Notes: a model not told the origin generated them from the letters alone. 64,000 bases of DNA from Pollutimonas subterranea (GCF_002849655.1 NZ_PDNW01000010.1:104702-168701); one strand, 5' to 3'; positions 1-10,340 are shown, counted from the first letter of the stretch. Numbers and translations are program-made.

Positions 1-326
1 TAGGAGCGGGCTTTGGTTGTGTGACGCAGCGCGGATCGGAACATGGCGACGAGATCACGCCGGAGGGTTTTCTCAGCAATCACGCCGGTGGCGTGCTGGG
101 GGGGATTTCATCGGGTCAGGCTATTACCGTTTCCGTGGCGATTAAACCTACTTCCAGCATACGGGTCGAGCGCCGATCGATAAATCGCGCGGGCGAGCCC
201 GTGCAGGTACAGACCCTGGGTCGCCATGACCCTTGCGTTGGCATACGCGCCACGCCTATCGTCGAGGCGTTGCTTGCCATCGTCTTGATGGACCACGCAT
301 TGCGCCATCGCGCGCAGTGCGGCTAA
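1..326 (+). CDS. aroC: Chorismate synthase, C-terminal part (5' end outside the window)
   Basis: This is the last third of chorismate synthase, which removes phosphate from EPSP to give chorismate at the end of the shikimate pathway and needs reduced FMN. The reading frame is already open at base 3 and ends with TAA at 324-326. Recognisable family blocks are GAGFG at the left edge, then [27 protein letters not shown] and [11 protein letters not shown] near the end. An internal ATG-like start is not needed because the family sequence continues upstream of the edge. The gene precedes an M48 protease by 30 bases, so the two could share a transcript. Confidence 0.95.
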   Translation, partial: GAGFGCVTQRGSEHGDEITPEGFLSNHAGGVLGGISSGQAITVSVAIKPTSSIRVERRSINRAGEPVQVQTLGRHDPCVGIRATPIVEALLAIVLMDHALRHRAQCG

Positions 327-356
327 CCAATTTTGTGACAACAGAAAGGAACTTTC

Positions 357-1196
357 ATGCACACGAAAACTGCGATTTCCCGGGTACTGTCCGGGCTGGG
401 CGCTGCCTGCGTCATTACGGCGCTTGCCGCTTGCTCGACCGTCCAGACGACAGGCAGCGGTTCGGTAGGCGTTGAACGCAAGCAATATATGTCCAGCATG
501 GTTTCCGAGCAGGCTCTCGAACAGGAAGCGGCGCAACAATACGCAACGCTGGTAGGGCAAGCCAAGGCCCAGGGCGCGCTGGATGTCGACGCGGCGCAAA
601 CCCGACGCGTCCAGGCCATCACCCAGAAACTGATCCAGCACGTTGGTAGTTTCCGCCCGGATGCCACCAATTGGAAATGGGAGACTCACGTATTGAGCTC
701 CGACGAAGTTAATGCCTGGTGCATGCCCGGTGGAAAGATTGCCGTGTACACGGGTCTAATCAACAAGATCAAGCCAACCGACGCTGAGCTCGCGGCCGTC
801 ATTGGACACGAGATGGCTCACGCCCTGCGCGAACATTCGCGTGAGCAGGTGTCCCAAAAAATGGCGACCAGCGTAGGCTTGTCGGTGCTGTCGGCCGTAA
901 CCGGCGTAGGCGGAGCCGCCGACCTGGGCAGCGCGCTTAGCGAGGTGATGTTCACCCTGCCCAATAGTCGTACGCATGAAACCGAAGCCGACCGTATTGG
1001 CGTCGAATTGGCCGCGCGTGCGGGCTACGATCCGCGCGCCGCGGTCACCTTATGGCAGAAGATGGGATCGCTGAGCGCCGGCAGTTCGCCGCCGGAATTC
1101 CTGTCTACCCACCCCTCGGCGGCCAGCCGTTCGAGCGACCTCACCGAGGCCGCCAATAAAGTAATGCCTTTGTATCAACAAGCGGGCGGCAAATAG
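357..1196 (+). CDS. M48-family zinc metalloprotease, lipoprotein
   Basis: A 279-residue predicted periplasmic lipoprotein protease of the peptidase M48 family (Oma1/LoiP/YcaL-like), a group that degrades misfolded envelope proteins. The N-terminus has a lipoprotein signal ending in the lipobox LAAC, with the lipidated cysteine at residue 26. The zinc motif HEMAH is at residues 151-155 and the third ligand is probably the glutamate in HETEADRIG. The start ATG at 357 sits after AGAAAGGAA. It lies just downstream of aroC and 27 bases before dgoK; those neighbours do not point to a substrate. No inner-membrane helices are seen apart from the signal, which separates it from HtpX. Confidence 0.9.
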   Translation: MHTKTAISRVLSGLGAACVITALAACSTVQTTGSGSVGVERKQYMSSMVSEQALEQEAAQQYATLVGQAKAQGALDVDAAQTRRVQAITQKLIQHVGSFRPDATNWKWETHVLSSDEVNAWCMPGGKIAVYTGLINKIKPTDAELAAVIGHEMAHALREHSREQVSQKMATSVGLSVLSAVTGVGGAADLGSALSEVMFTLPNSRTHETEADRIGVELAARAGYDPRAAVTLWQKMGSLSAGSSPPEFLSTHPSAASRSSDLTEAANKVMPLYQQAGGK

Positions 1197-1223
1197 GCGC
1201 AAGGTTAAGCTCGCCGCTCTGAC

Positions 1224-2168
1224 ATGCGTACAGCGTCCTATCTGATCGCACTGGATTGGGGAACCTCATCGCTGCGCGCCGCCTTGATGGCGGCGGACGG
1301 CGCTGTGCTCGATGAAGTCAGCAGCGATGACGGCATTCTGTCAGCAGCGGCCGGCCGCGGATTTCGCGCGGTATTCGACCACGTGGCCGGCCCTTGGCTG
1401 GCGGACCACCCGGATAGTGTCGTGCTGGCCGCCGGTATGATAGGCAGCCGCCAGGGTTGGCGCGAGGCACCTTATATTGCATGCCCGGCCGGTTTTACAG
1501 AGTTGGGCGAAGGCTTGGTGTCGCTCGACGAACATGGGCTGACGCTGGGACTGGTGCCGGGCCTGTCTGCGCAGCATGCCGACGGAGTACCGGATGTCAT
1601 GCGTGGCGAAGAGGTCCAGGTATTCGGTGCCCTGGATGCCCTGGGCCTCGACGACGGCCTTTTCGTTTTACCCGGCACGCACAGCAAGTGGGTGCGGGTC
1701 GAGAATCGCAGGATAGTCAGCTTCCATACTTATATGACCGGCGAGGTATTTGCCTTGCTAAGGTGGCAGTCGATTTTGTCCCGCTTGATGCCTGATCACG
1801 ACACGACCCCTTGGGAAGAGGGCCGTGTCGTTTTCACGAAAGCCTGTGCCTTGGCGGCGGAAGGCGCGTTGCTGCATCGATTGTTCTCGGTCCGGTCCCA
1901 GGGCTTGCTCGGCAAGTTGCCGGGCGACCAGCAGTCCGATTACCTGTCCGGCCTGCTGATCGGCGAGGAAGTGCGCGAGGCATTGGCATTGACCGGTAGT
2001 CCGGCGTCCGGACACGTGCATCTCATCTGCAATGCGGCCTTATTTGTACGCTATCAGGCGGCGTTGTCGGTTTTTGGTGTCGACAGTTCGGCATGTAGTG
2101 CACAAGCCAGTTTTCGAGGCATGTACGCCATGGCGCGCGAGCGCAGATTGATCGGCGTTTTAAAATAG
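1224..2168 (+). CDS. dgoK: 2-dehydro-3-deoxygalactonokinase
   Basis: A 314-residue sugar-acid kinase that phosphorylates 2-keto-3-deoxygalactonate on the 6-hydroxyl in the DeLey-Doudoroff route of galactonate breakdown. The ATP-binding start LDWGTSSLRAALM is at residues 9-21, and the FVLPGTHSKWVRVE block, typical of DgoK, lies in the middle. Length fits the family (about 290-330). The dgoA aldolase follows about 28 bases downstream, so the two catalyse consecutive steps and very likely form one operon. No galactonate dehydratase or transporter is linked here, so other parts of the pathway must be elsewhere. The start ATG has no strong ribosome binding site. Confidence 0.9.
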   Translation: MRTASYLIALDWGTSSLRAALMAADGAVLDEVSSDDGILSAAAGRGFRAVFDHVAGPWLADHPDSVVLAAGMIGSRQGWREAPYIACPAGFTELGEGLVSLDEHGLTLGLVPGLSAQHADGVPDVMRGEEVQVFGALDALGLDDGLFVLPGTHSKWVRVENRRIVSFHTYMTGEVFALLRWQSILSRLMPDHDTTPWEEGRVVFTKACALAAEGALLHRLFSVRSQGLLGKLPGDQQSDYLSGLLIGEEVREALALTGSPASGHVHLICNAALFVRYQAALSVFGVDSSACSAQASFRGMYAMARERRLIGVLK

Positions 2169-2196
2169 AACAAGCAATCTTGAACCGTTGGAAGCC

Positions 2197-2850
2197 ATGC
2201 GCATCGAACCTTTTCTGGACAAGTTCCCGCTCATCGCCATCTTTCGCGGCATCACGCCGGAAGAAGTGGTTGGCATCGCCGAAGAAGTGGTGAGCGCCGG
2301 CTTTCAAATTCTAGAGGTGCCACTGAATTCGCCTCGTCCACTTGAAAGTATTGAGCTTCTTGCCAGGAAATTTCCGGACCTGCTCATCGGCGCGGGTACG
2401 GTCATGTCCGGCGGCGATGTACGCGCAGTCGCTCAGGCAGGAGGCAAGCTGATACTGATGCCGCATAGCGACCCGGCTGTGCTGCGGCAAGCAAAAGAGT
2501 CTGGAATGCTTTGTGTTCCGGGCGTTGCCACGCCAACCGAAGCCTTTGCCGCGCTGGGCAACGGCGCCGACGCGCTCAAGCTCTATCCTGCCGAACAGAT
2601 CACCCCGGCGGTGGTCAAGGCGTGGCGCGCGATTATGTCGCCCGCGGTTCGTCTTCTTCCTGTGGGAGGCATCGTTCCGGAAAGTATGCAGCCCTATCTG
2701 CAGGCGGGCGCCAACGGCTTCGGCCTGGGCTCGGCGCTGTACAAGTCCGGCTTCACCGCCGAGCAGACCGGAAGCAATGCAAGGCGCTTTCGCGATGTCC
2801 TGGAAAATCTGGTGACGCAAGGCCAAAGGCAGTCACCTGGGCCTATATAA
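2197..2850 (+). CDS. dgoA: 2-dehydro-3-deoxy-6-phosphogalactonate aldolase
   Basis: A 217-residue class I aldolase of the KDPG/KHG family that splits 2-keto-3-deoxy-6-phosphogalactonate into pyruvate and glyceraldehyde 3-phosphate. With the ATG at 2197 as start, the catalytic glutamate is Glu40 (in ILEVPLNSP) and the Schiff-base lysine is Lys128 (in DALKLYPAEQ). The blocks IAIFRGI and GAGTVMS are also typical. PLNSP after the glutamate favours the DgoA branch over Eda, and pairing with dgoK supports the same substrate. A TTG at 2188 in the same frame would add three residues; I prefer the ATG. The gene is followed by a 134-base gap before leuC. Confidence 0.9.
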   Translation: MRIEPFLDKFPLIAIFRGITPEEVVGIAEEVVSAGFQILEVPLNSPRPLESIELLARKFPDLLIGAGTVMSGGDVRAVAQAGGKLILMPHSDPAVLRQAKESGMLCVPGVATPTEAFAALGNGADALKLYPAEQITPAVVKAWRAIMSPAVRLLPVGGIVPESMQPYLQAGANGFGLGSALYKSGFTAEQTGSNARRFRDVLENLVTQGQRQSPGPI

Positions 2851-2898
2851 GGCGACCAACTGGACAATTTGGCTAGGCACGAAGGTGGCACTGCCTGT

Positions 2899-2916
2899 AC
2901 CAGTATACGTACTAGT
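2899..2916. promoter_or_regulatory. Imperfect inverted repeat upstream of leuC, candidate operator
   Basis: ACCAGTA and TACTAGT flank the 4-base centre TACG, so six of seven positions pair. The repeat ends two bases before the -35 hexamer of the candidate leuC promoter. GTACCAG also occurs twice as a direct repeat (2897-2903 and 2920-2926). Position and symmetry suit a LysR-type activator site, but no such regulator is adjacent, so this is inference. Confidence 0.4.
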
Positions 2917-2917
2917 C

Positions 2918-2945
2918 TTGTACCAGGTTATGGGGCTGGCATAAT
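2918..2945 (+). promoter_or_regulatory. Candidate sigma-70 promoter for leuCDB
   Basis: TTGTAC (2918-2923), a 16-base spacer and CATAAT (2940-2945) give a good match to a housekeeping promoter. The expected start near 2952 leaves a leader of about 33 bases before the leuC ATG at 2985. No leucine-rich leader peptide or attenuator was seen here. Confidence 0.55.
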
Positions 2946-2984
2946 TAGAAATAATTCCTTTTTTCCTACTCAAAGAGCAATGCC

Positions 2985-4388
2985 ATGGCACAAACTTTGT
3001 ACGACAAGCTCTGGAATGCGCACGTAGTGCATCAAGAGTCCGACGGTACCTGTTTACTGTATATCGACCGCCACCTGGTCCACGAAGTCACCAGCCCCCA
3101 GGCCTTTGAGGGACTGGGGCTGGCCGGTAGAAAGCCGTGGCGCATCAGCGCCAACCTGGCGGTGGCCGACCACAACGTTCCAACGACAGCACGCGCCGAA
3201 GGGATCACTGATCCCATCTCGCGTCTGCAGGTCGATACGCTGGACCAAAACTGCGAAAAGTACGGTATCACCGAGTTTCGCATGAACGATACGCGCCAGG
3301 GCATCGTGCACATCATCGGGCCGGAGCAGGGTGCGACCTTGCCAGGCATGACAGTGGTCTGCGGCGATTCCCACACCAGCACCCATGGCGCCCTGGGCAC
3401 GTTGGCATTCGGAATCGGCACCTCGGAAGTCGAACACGTGCTGGCCACGCAAACACTGCTCATGAAGAAAAACAAGAGCATGTTGATCAAGGTCGAGGGC
3501 GAGCTCCCTTTCGGCTGTACGGCCAAAGACCTGGTTCTTTTCATCATCGGCAAGATTGGCACCGCCGGCGGTACGGGTTATGCCATCGAATTCGGCGGCA
3601 GCACAATACGGTCCTTGTCGGTCGAGGGCCGCATGACCGTCTGCAATATGGCCATCGAAGCGGGCGCCCGTTCCGGTATGGTCGCCGTCGACCAGAAGAC
3701 CATCGATTATTTCCGTGGTCGCCCTTATGCGCCTACGGGTGTGTTGTGGGACCAGGCTGTCCAGTACTGGAGCACTTTGCATACCGATGACGGTGCTCAG
3801 TTCGACCGCGTCGTGGAAATCAATGCGCGCGACGTCATGCCGCAGGTTACGTGGGGTACCTCGCCGGAAATGGTGTTGTCGGTGGATGGCCGAGTGCCGG
3901 ACCCGGACAAAGAAAAAGACGACGTGCGGCGTAGCGGCATGGAGCGCGCGCTGCAATACATGGGTCTGAAACCCAATACGCCGTTGGTCGATATTCCCGT
4001 AGATCGCATCTTTATTGGCTCCTGTACCAATGCCCGTATCGAAGATTTGCGTGCCGCGGCAAGCGTCGCGCGCGGCAAGCGGGTGGCGTCTTCGGTCAAG
4101 CAGGCCATGGTGGTTCCCGGCTCCGGTCTCGTAAAGCTTCAGGCCGAGCGCGAAGGCCTGGACAAAATCTTTCTGGAAGCCGGATTCGAATGGCGCGAGC
4201 CGGGCTGTTCCATGTGCCTGGCAATGAATGCTGATCGCCTGGAGCCCGGCGAGCGCTGTGCGTCGACATCGAATCGCAATTTCGAGGGACGTCAGGGGCA
4301 GGGAGGGCGTACCCATCTGGTCAGCCCAGCCATGGCGGCAGCCGCGGCCATAGCCGGTCATTTTGTTGACGTACGCAATTTTCGATAG
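2985..4388 (+). CDS. leuC: 3-isopropylmalate dehydratase, large subunit
   Basis: A 467-residue aconitase-family protein that, with LeuD, isomerises 2-isopropylmalate to 3-isopropylmalate in leucine synthesis. The three cysteines that hold the catalytic 4Fe-4S cluster are Cys347 (GSCTNAR), Cys408 and Cys411 (GCSMC), at the same places as in the enterobacterial enzyme. The start [10 protein letters not shown] and the block [12 protein letters not shown] are typical. Length is standard for the bacterial large subunit. leuD follows after 9 bases, as expected for a two-subunit enzyme. The candidate promoter and inverted repeat lie directly upstream. A long reading frame on the opposite strand over this gene is a composition artefact. 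Confidence 0.97.
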   Translation: MAQTLYDKLWNAHVVHQESDGTCLLYIDRHLVHEVTSPQAFEGLGLAGRKPWRISANLAVADHNVPTTARAEGITDPISRLQVDTLDQNCEKYGITEFRMNDTRQGIVHIIGPEQGATLPGMTVVCGDSHTSTHGALGTLAFGIGTSEVEHVLATQTLLMKKNKSMLIKVEGELPFGCTAKDLVLFIIGKIGTAGGTGYAIEFGGSTIRSLSVEGRMTVCNMAIEAGARSGMVAVDQKTIDYFRGRPYAPTGVLWDQAVQYWSTLHTDDGAQFDRVVEINARDVMPQVTWGTSPEMVLSVDGRVPDPDKEKDDVRRSGMERALQYMGLKPNTPLVDIPVDRIFIGSCTNARIEDLRAAASVARGKRVASSVKQAMVVPGSGLVKLQAEREGLDKIFLEAGFEWREPGCSMCLAMNADRLEPGERCASTSNRNFEGRQGQGGRTHLVSPAMAAAAAIAGHFVDVRNFR

Positions 4389-4397
4389 GAAGCCATC

Positions 4398-5048
4398 ATG
4401 CAAGCATTTACGACCCATCATGGCCTGGTAGCGCCGCTCGACCGTGAAAACGTCGATACTGATCTGATCATTCCCAAACAGTTTCTGAAGTCCATCAAGC
4501 GTACCGGCTTTGGCGAGAACCTGTTCGATGAGCTGCGTTACCTGGATCACGGCGAACCGGGCATGGACAACAGCAAGCGTCCACTGAACCCTGATTTCAT
4601 GTTGAACCAGCCGCGATACCAAGGGGCTTCCATCCTGTTGGCGCGCAAGAACTTCGGCTGTGGATCCAGCCGCGAACACGCGCCCTGGGCGCTTGCGCAG
4701 TTTGGATTCCGCGCCGTTATTGCGCCGTCTTACGCCGATATCTTCTTCAACAACAGCTTCAAGAACGGATTGTTGCCCATTATTCTGCCCGAGCTGCAAG
4801 TCGCGCGCCTGTTCGACGAGGTGAAGGGGTTCGTGGGCTACAAGCTGCGTATCGATCTTCAACGCCAGGTCGTCATTACGCAGGATGACCGTGAACTGGC
4901 CTTTGACATCGAGCCGTTTCGCAAGCATTGTTTAATAAATGGTCTGGATGAGATTGCGCTGACCTTGCAAAAGTCCGACGCGATTCGCGCATTCGAGGCC
5001 GAACGGCTGGCGCGTCATCCCTGGCTCGAGGCGCATCCCATTGCTTAG
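4398..5048 (+). CDS. leuD: 3-isopropylmalate dehydratase, small subunit
   Basis: A 216-residue swivel-domain subunit of isopropylmalate isomerase. Family blocks include [13 protein letters not shown] near residue 20, and [14 protein letters not shown], which contributes to substrate binding. The start ATG at 4398 follows AGGAAGCCATC. It sits 9 bases after leuC, so both subunits are made from one transcript. A strong hairpin with an A-rich 5' arm and T-rich 3' arm follows 25 bases after the stop, and may reduce read-through into leuB. Confidence 0.97.
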   Translation: MQAFTTHHGLVAPLDRENVDTDLIIPKQFLKSIKRTGFGENLFDELRYLDHGEPGMDNSKRPLNPDFMLNQPRYQGASILLARKNFGCGSSREHAPWALAQFGFRAVIAPSYADIFFNNSFKNGLLPIILPELQVARLFDEVKGFVGYKLRIDLQRQVVITQDDRELAFDIEPFRKHCLINGLDEIALTLQKSDAIRAFEAERLARHPWLEAHPIA

Positions 5049-5073
5049 TGCGTCGCCATAGTCCGCCAAGAAA

Positions 5074-5105
5074 AGAAAAGGGCCGCGGGGACGCAGCCCT
5101 TTTCT
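5074..5105 (+). terminator. Strong hairpin between leuD and leuB
   Basis: AGAAAAGGGC and GCCCTTTTCT form a perfect 10-bp stem around a 12-base loop. The T-run lies in the 3' arm, as in an intrinsic terminator, but no further T-tract follows. It stands inside the leu cluster, so it could act as a partial terminator, an mRNA-stability element, or a boundary for a separate leuB transcript. Confidence 0.55.
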
Positions 5106-5142
5106 GTTGTGTATAGCCAACAAGTTCGTTTAGGAAAAAATA

Positions 5143-6219
5143 ATGAGTCACAAGATTGCTGTTTTGCCGGGTGATGGAATCGGTACTGAAATCACCGAGC
5201 AGGCCGTTCGGGTTTTAACCGCGCTGGGCCTGGACCTGGACGTGCAAAGTGCGCCAGTCGGAGGCGCCGCTTTCGACGCCCACGAGCATCCATTGCCGCC
5301 GGCCACGCTAGACTTGGCCAGGAATTCCGCAGCCATCCTTTTTGGCGCGGTAGGCGACTGGAAATACGACTCTTTGCCACGCGAGTTGCGGCCCGAGCAG
5401 GCCATACTGGGTCTGCGCAAGGCCCTGGGCTTGTTTGCCAATTTGCGTCCCGCCATCTTGTATCCTCAATTGGCCAATGCGTCGTCGCTGAAGCCCGAAG
5501 TAGTATCGGGCCTGGATATTCTTATTGTCCGCGAGCTTACCGGCGACATTTATTTCGGCCAACCGCGCGGCGTGCGGCAGGTGGAAGATGGACCTTACAA
5601 GGGCGATCGCCAGGGTTTCGATACCATGCATTACGCGGAAACCGAAGTGCGGCGCATTGCGCACGTGGCTTTCCAGGCAGCCCAAAAACGCGCCAAGAAA
5701 TTGTGCAGTGTCGATAAGGCCAATGTGCTCGAAACGTCGCAATTCTGGCGCGACATCATGATCGCGGTTGCCGCCGAATATCCCGATGTCGAGCTTTCCC
5801 ATATGTATGTGGACAACGCCGCAATGCAGCTCGTTCGTGCGCCGAAGGCGTTCGACGTCATTGTCACCGGCAACCTGTTTGGCGATATCCTTTCCGATGA
5901 AGCCGCAATGCTCACCGGTTCTATCGGCATGCTGCCTTCGGCTTCGCTGAACTCGTCCAATCAGGGCTTGTACGAGCCCAGTCACGGTTCAGCCCCCGAC
6001 ATTGCGGGACAGAATATTGCCAATCCGCTGGCAACGATATTGTCGGTTGCCATGCTGTTGCGCTACTCATTGAACGAAGCTGGGCAAGCAGCACGCATCG
6101 AGTCCGCTGTGCAGGCTGTGCTCGAGCAGGGCTTGCGTACGGCCGACATCCATGAAAGCGGAACGACCAAGGTTTCGACCTCGCAAATGGGCGACGCGGT
6201 TCTCAAGGCATTAAACTAG
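5143..6219 (+). CDS. leuB: 3-isopropylmalate dehydrogenase
   Basis: A 358-residue NAD-dependent beta-decarboxylating dehydrogenase that converts 3-isopropylmalate to 2-oxoisocaproate, the third leucine-specific step. The start [17 protein letters not shown] is diagnostic, as are the catalytic block [14 protein letters not shown] and the cofactor block [19 protein letters not shown]. The 94-base gap after leuD holds a strong hairpin. asd begins 46 bases after the stop, and the leuB-asd linkage is common in betaproteobacteria. leuA is not in the window. Confidence 0.97.
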   Translation: MSHKIAVLPGDGIGTEITEQAVRVLTALGLDLDVQSAPVGGAAFDAHEHPLPPATLDLARNSAAILFGAVGDWKYDSLPRELRPEQAILGLRKALGLFANLRPAILYPQLANASSLKPEVVSGLDILIVRELTGDIYFGQPRGVRQVEDGPYKGDRQGFDTMHYAETEVRRIAHVAFQAAQKRAKKLCSVDKANVLETSQFWRDIMIAVAAEYPDVELSHMYVDNAAMQLVRAPKAFDVIVTGNLFGDILSDEAAMLTGSIGMLPSASLNSSNQGLYEPSHGSAPDIAGQNIANPLATILSVAMLLRYSLNEAGQAARIESAVQAVLEQGLRTADIHESGTTKVSTSQMGDAVLKALN

Positions 6220-6265
6220 TAGTAGCCAGTATTCAATTGATTTCTATTTTTAAAGTGACAGCAAC

Positions 6266-7396
6266 ATGAACCAAGTAGTTGGATTGGTCGGCTGGCGTGG
6301 CATGGTGGGTTCGGTCCTCATGCAACGCATGCGCGACGAAAATGATTTTTCCCTGTTCGAACCCGTGTTTTTCTCGACCAGCAACGCCGGTGGGGCGGCT
6401 CCCGCATGGGCCGAGGGTGCGGGCCCGCTGCAAGATGCCTACGACATCGACGCGCTGAAGAAACTGCCCATTATTCTCACCGCCCAGGGCGGCGATTACA
6501 CCTCCGCCGTATATCCCAAGCTGCGTGCCGCCGGATGGCCCGGGGTCTGGATAGACGCGGCCAGCACCTTGCGCATGGCCGATGACGCAATCATTGTGCT
6601 CGACCCGGTCAATCGCCCGGTTATCGATGCGGCCTTGGAACGCGGCGTAAAGAATTTCGTCGGCGGAAACTGCACGGTCAGCTGCATGCTCATGGGTTTG
6701 TCCGGCCTTTTCAATAATGATCTCATCGAGTGGATGAGCAGCATGACCTATCAGGCGGCATCGGGAGGCGGCGCCCAGCATATGCGCGAACTTCTCACCC
6801 AGTTCGGTGCGCTGAACGCAGCGGTCAAGCTGCAGCTCGATGACCCTGCTTCGGCGATTCTCGACATCGATCGCGGTGTACTGAATATGCAGCAAGATCC
6901 CAATCTGCCGCGCGAACATTTCGGCGTCCCGCTGGGCGGAAACCTGATTCCCTGGATCGACAAGGACCTCGGCAACGGCATGTCGCGCGAAGAGTGGAAG
7001 GCCGAGGCCGAGACCAACAAGATTCTTGGCCGCGGTGCAGCGTTCGGCACGGCGCCTACGCCTATCGACGGTCTATGTGTGCGGATAGGCGCGATGCGTT
7101 GCCATAGCCAGGCCCTGACGATCAAGCTCAAGCGCGACGTGCCGCTGGACGAAATTTCCGACATGCTGCGCGAAGGATCGGAATGGGCCAAGGTCATTCC
7201 CAACGAACGCGATATCACCATGCAACAGCTGACTCCCGTCGCTGTTACCGGCACCTTGGATATTCCCGTGGGCCGCTTGCGCAAAATGTCAATGGGACCA
7301 GAGTATCTAAGCGCTTTTACCGTAGGAGATCAGCTATTATGGGGGGCGGCCGAACCCCTGCGCCGCATGTTGCGAATTACTCTGGGTGAACTATAA
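6266..7396 (+). CDS. asd: Aspartate-semialdehyde dehydrogenase
   Basis: A 376-residue enzyme that reduces aspartyl phosphate to aspartate semialdehyde, the branch point for lysine/diaminopimelate, threonine and methionine. The nucleophile is Cys136 in [10 protein letters not shown], matching Cys135 of the enterobacterial enzyme. The start [22 protein letters not shown] shows the NADP-binding loop. This is the long Gram-negative type of the family. The next gene, a FimV-like protein, starts two bases after the stop, so translational coupling is likely. Confidence 0.97.
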   Translation: MNQVVGLVGWRGMVGSVLMQRMRDENDFSLFEPVFFSTSNAGGAAPAWAEGAGPLQDAYDIDALKKLPIILTAQGGDYTSAVYPKLRAAGWPGVWIDAASTLRMADDAIIVLDPVNRPVIDAALERGVKNFVGGNCTVSCMLMGLSGLFNNDLIEWMSSMTYQAASGGGAQHMRELLTQFGALNAAVKLQLDDPASAILDIDRGVLNMQQDPNLPREHFGVPLGGNLIPWIDKDLGNGMSREEWKAEAETNKILGRGAAFGTAPTPIDGLCVRIGAMRCHSQALTIKLKRDVPLDEISDMLREGSEWAKVIPNERDITMQQLTPVAVTGTLDIPVGRLRKMSMGPEYLSAFTVGDQLLWGAAEPLRRMLRITLGEL

Positions 7397-7398
7397 AA

Positions 7399-9522
7399 AT
7401 GCATATGTCCCGTCGCGTGTCTTCGTCTGCTCCTGTAGTGTTGGCTCCCAGGCTCCTGATCGGAGCTTTGGCGGCGACATTGCTGATGTGCTCAACGGCA
7501 TACGCGGCGGGCTTTGGGCATTCACGGATCACATCGAAGCTGGGGCAGCCGCTACGCATCGACGTGCCGGTCAAGCAGCTCAGCGCCGACGACTTGCGGT
7601 CCATTCAGGTCAGTCCCGCGCCCGCAGCGGCATGGGTACAGTCCGGCTTGACTCCTCCGGTCGACCTTGGCACGCTCCAAACGCGGCTTGCCGACGGCCT
7701 TACCCCCGGCAGCAAAGTCATACAGGTACGTTCCACCCAGGCATTCGATAAACCGGTAGCCGATCTTCTGCTCGACATCCGTACCGCGTCGGGCCAGCAA
7801 CGGTATCAGGTCAGTCTGCTGACCCACTCCAGCACCATGGCGAAAGCGGGCGTGTCCCGTTCCATCCGCGTGCGGCAGGGCGATACCATGTTCGACATCG
7901 CGCAACGCCATGCCGTGCCAGGCGTCACGGTTTACCAAATGATGATTGCGCTGCAACGGGAAAATCCCAAGGCCTTCATTGAAAACAACCTGAACCTGGT
8001 CAAGGCCGGCTCCACGCTTTCCATGCCGGGTATGGCGCAACTTACCGCCATTTCCGGCCGCGAGGCACGACGAATTTTCCATAAGCAGGCACAAGCTTTT
8101 GCCTTGTATCGCCAGCGCCTGGCAGGGCAGGCCGCTGTTGTCGGGCAGGAAGGCAGTGCTGCCAAAGGTGTCGTGTCTGCGGCGAGCACGCCCGATGAAG
8201 CTCAACCCGAACAGGGACAGCGCGATCAGTTGCGTCTATCCGGAAGCCCGGCTCCTTCGGCGGCTGCGGGCGGTGCATCCGGCGGCAATAGCGCCCGGAC
8301 CAATGGGCAGGGCGGCGCTGCGGCGGGCAACGGAGCCGCTGGGGCGCAATCGTCGGCCGACGTACGTGCCGATGATCGTCTCGCCACGCAAAAGGGCATT
8401 GAAGACTCCGAAGCGCGCGTGTCACAGCTCGAGCGCAACGTCAAAGATTTGAACCAGGCATTGCAGGCCCAGGGCGAGGCCGCCACAGGCTTGCTCGCCG
8501 ATGGCGCCAAGGGGCTGGGTATAACGTTGCCCGGCCTCGCCGGCAATGTCTCGGGCACTGGGGACAGTACTCGTACCGGCAGTGGATCCAGTAGTGGCAA
8601 TACACGTGCGGGCGCTGATAGTAGCGTGGCCGGAGCCGGGGTTAGCACAGGCACGGGCGCGAGCGCCAATTCAGGCGCGAGTTCGAATGCAAGCACCAGC
8701 CCTGGAACGAATGGCAGCGTAACTGGTGGCGCCAATGCCATGGGCAACGCCCGCCGTGGCGACGCCAATAAGGTTGGCGATTCCGTTGCCGCCGCTACGG
8801 CCGGCAACGCGCCAGGCAGCACAGCTGACGCCGGCTCGAACCAGACGCGCGCTTCCACCAGTGATTCCGCAGGCGCTACATCCGCTAACGGTGCGCCAGC
8901 GGATGACCAGGCCAACACGGGCCAGGGCACCAGTTCCGGCCCGGGTACAGGCTCCGGCACCACTCAGGGCATGGGCGCGACGCCTGACCAAGGTGCAGGC
9001 ATGGGCCAGGGCCAAGGCTCGGGTGCCCGTGCAGGCGGCGGCGCTGACGTCGGCGGGGCGGGCACACCGTCCAACGGAAATGCAGGGCCGGGTACTGCCG
9101 GAACAACGACAGCAACGACAACACCATCCGGCTCTCAGGCCACGAACAACGCCAACGGCACCACCAACAACGCCAACGGCACTACCAGCAATTCCAATAA
9201 CTCCAGTAATTCCAGTAATAACACTACTGGAACTCTATCGTCCCCATCCGGCGCCAACGGACCGGATGGCGTGACAGAACCCATTTCAAGCAAGGCAGAA
9301 CAAACCGTGTCGTGGATACAAGAACATATGCTGGGCGTCATTACTGGCCTGCTGGCATTGCTGGTGCTTATCATCGCCTGGATACTGCGTCGGGCGAATG
9401 CGTCGCACGACGACGACCACCCAGGCCTCGTAACAGAAGCGATGGTCAAGGAAAAGCTGGACCAGATCAATCTGGACCTGGAGCACTCCACACCGGATGA
9501 TTCATCGACGCGCAGGCGCTAG
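7399..9522 (+). CDS. FimV-like envelope protein with LysM domain and long low-complexity region
   Basis: A 707-residue protein related to FimV/HubP pole-organising proteins, which bind peptidoglycan and recruit polar factors. It has a signal segment, the conserved FimV N-terminal domain ([18 protein letters not shown] onward, to about residue 140), and a LysM domain at about 155-205. A coiled-coil stretch near residues 335-370 is followed by about 250 residues rich in Gly, Ser, Ala, Asn and Thr, and a membrane helix at about 643-663. The cytoplasmic tail is only about 45 residues and I see no TPR-type FimV C-terminal domain, so this is a short form. It is coupled to asd (2-base gap) and truA (5-base gap), an arrangement usual in this order. 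Confidence 0.8.
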   Translation: MHMSRRVSSSAPVVLAPRLLIGALAATLLMCSTAYAAGFGHSRITSKLGQPLRIDVPVKQLSADDLRSIQVSPAPAAAWVQSGLTPPVDLGTLQTRLADGLTPGSKVIQVRSTQAFDKPVADLLLDIRTASGQQRYQVSLLTHSSTMAKAGVSRSIRVRQGDTMFDIAQRHAVPGVTVYQMMIALQRENPKAFIENNLNLVKAGSTLSMPGMAQLTAISGREARRIFHKQAQAFALYRQRLAGQAAVVGQEGSAAKGVVSAASTPDEAQPEQGQRDQLRLSGSPAPSAAAGGASGGNSARTNGQGGAAAGNGAAGAQSSADVRADDRLATQKGIEDSEARVSQLERNVKDLNQALQAQGEAATGLLADGAKGLGITLPGLAGNVSGTGDSTRTGSGSSSGNTRAGADSSVAGAGVSTGTGASANSGASSNASTSPGTNGSVTGGANAMGNARRGDANKVGDSVAAATAGNAPGSTADAGSNQTRASTSDSAGATSANGAPADDQANTGQGTSSGPGTGSGTTQGMGATPDQGAGMGQGQGSGARAGGGADVGGAGTPSNGNAGPGTAGTTTATTTPSGSQATNNANGTTNNANGTTSNSNNSSNSSNNTTGTLSSPSGANGPDGVTEPISSKAEQTVSWIQEHMLGVITGLLALLVLIIAWILRRANASHDDDHPGLVTEAMVKEKLDQINLDLEHSTPDDSSTRRR
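9145..9186 (+). repeat. Two tandem 21-bp units inside the FimV-like gene
   Basis: Two copies of a 21-base unit (9145-9165 and 9166-9186) differ at one base and encode NNANGTT twice. A run of AGTAATTCC-like units follows to about 9220 and encodes Asn/Ser. The in-frame repeats lie in the low-complexity linker and could vary in number between strains. Confidence 0.7.
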
Positions 9523-9527
9523 GCACT

Positions 9528-10340
9528 ATGCCGCGCATGGCTCTTGGCGTCGCCTACGACGGTTCATTCTGGCAAGGTTGGCAAACGCAACCCAGCGGTC
9601 GTACAGTGCAAGACCGCCTTGAGGCCGCACTGCACGATTTTCTGGCGGTAGCGGTCGGTACGATTTGCGCGGGCCGTACCGATACGGGCGTGCATGGACT
9701 GGGGCAGGTGGTTCATATCGACACCGGCGTCCAGCGACGTATGGAATCGTGGGTGCGCGGACTTAACGCCTTGCTCCCCGACAGTATTGCCGTACAGTGG
9801 GCGCAAGCGGTGCCCGATAGTTTTCATGCCCGGTTTTCCGCCGCATCCCGAACCTATCTTTATGTCGTGCGTAATGCGCGCGTACGATCGCCTATGCTGC
9901 ACGGTCGTGCCGGCTGGGTATATCACACCCTCGACCTTGCCCGCATGCGCGAAGCCGCCCATTGGCTTATGGGTGAGCATGACTTCAGCTGTTTTCGTTC
10001 GTCCCAATGCCAGGCCGCAAGTCCAATCAGAACGTTGCAGGCATTGGAAATAGAACAGCATGGCGATTTTTTCCTGTTCACGTTCAAGGCGAATGCGTTC
10101 CTGCATCACATGGTGCGTAACCTCATGGGTGCGCTGCTGTATGTAGGACAAGGCAAAAAAGAACCTTCATGGATGGCCGAGCTGCTCAGGCAGCGGGATC
10201 GGCGCCTAGCCGCTCCGACTTTCTCCCCCGACGGCCTTTACCTCGCCAAAGTAGACTATCCGCATGAGTTCGGCCTGCCGGATTCATGCGAACGCGCGGC
10301 GTTGTTTTCACATCTCGGTTTCAGTTTGCCGCGCTACTGA
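9528..10340 (+). CDS. truA: tRNA pseudouridine(38-40) synthase
   Basis: A 270-residue enzyme that converts uridines 38-40 in the anticodon arm of many tRNAs to pseudouridine. The catalytic aspartate is Asp52 in the motif GRTDTGVHG, and the blocks [15 protein letters not shown] at the start and FLHHMVRN later are typical. Length matches the family. The start ATG at 9528 lies five bases after the fimV-like stop. trpF normally follows truA in related genomes; here a TRAP transporter pair intervenes. Confidence 0.95.
   Translation: MPRMALGVAYDGSFWQGWQTQPSGRTVQDRLEAALHDFLAVAVGTICAGRTDTGVHGLGQVVHIDTGVQRRMESWVRGLNALLPDSIAVQWAQAVPDSFHARFSAASRTYLYVVRNARVRSPMLHGRAGWVYHTLDLARMREAAHWLMGEHDFSCFRSSQCQAASPIRTLQALEIEQHGDFFLFTFKANAFLHHMVRNLMGALLYVGQGKKEPSWMAELLRQRDRRLAAPTFSPDGLYLAKVDYPHEFGLPDSCERAALFSHLGFSLPRY

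Noticed and set aside
3054..4928. A 624-codon open frame on the minus strand across leuC and leuD
   Set aside because: It lies fully opposite two well-recognised genes, resembles no family, and long antisense frames are expected in GC-rich coding DNA.
9140..9230. Short tandem repeats that could suggest a CRISPR array
   Set aside because: The repeats are adjacent, without unique spacers, and encode the low-complexity linker of the FimV-like protein.
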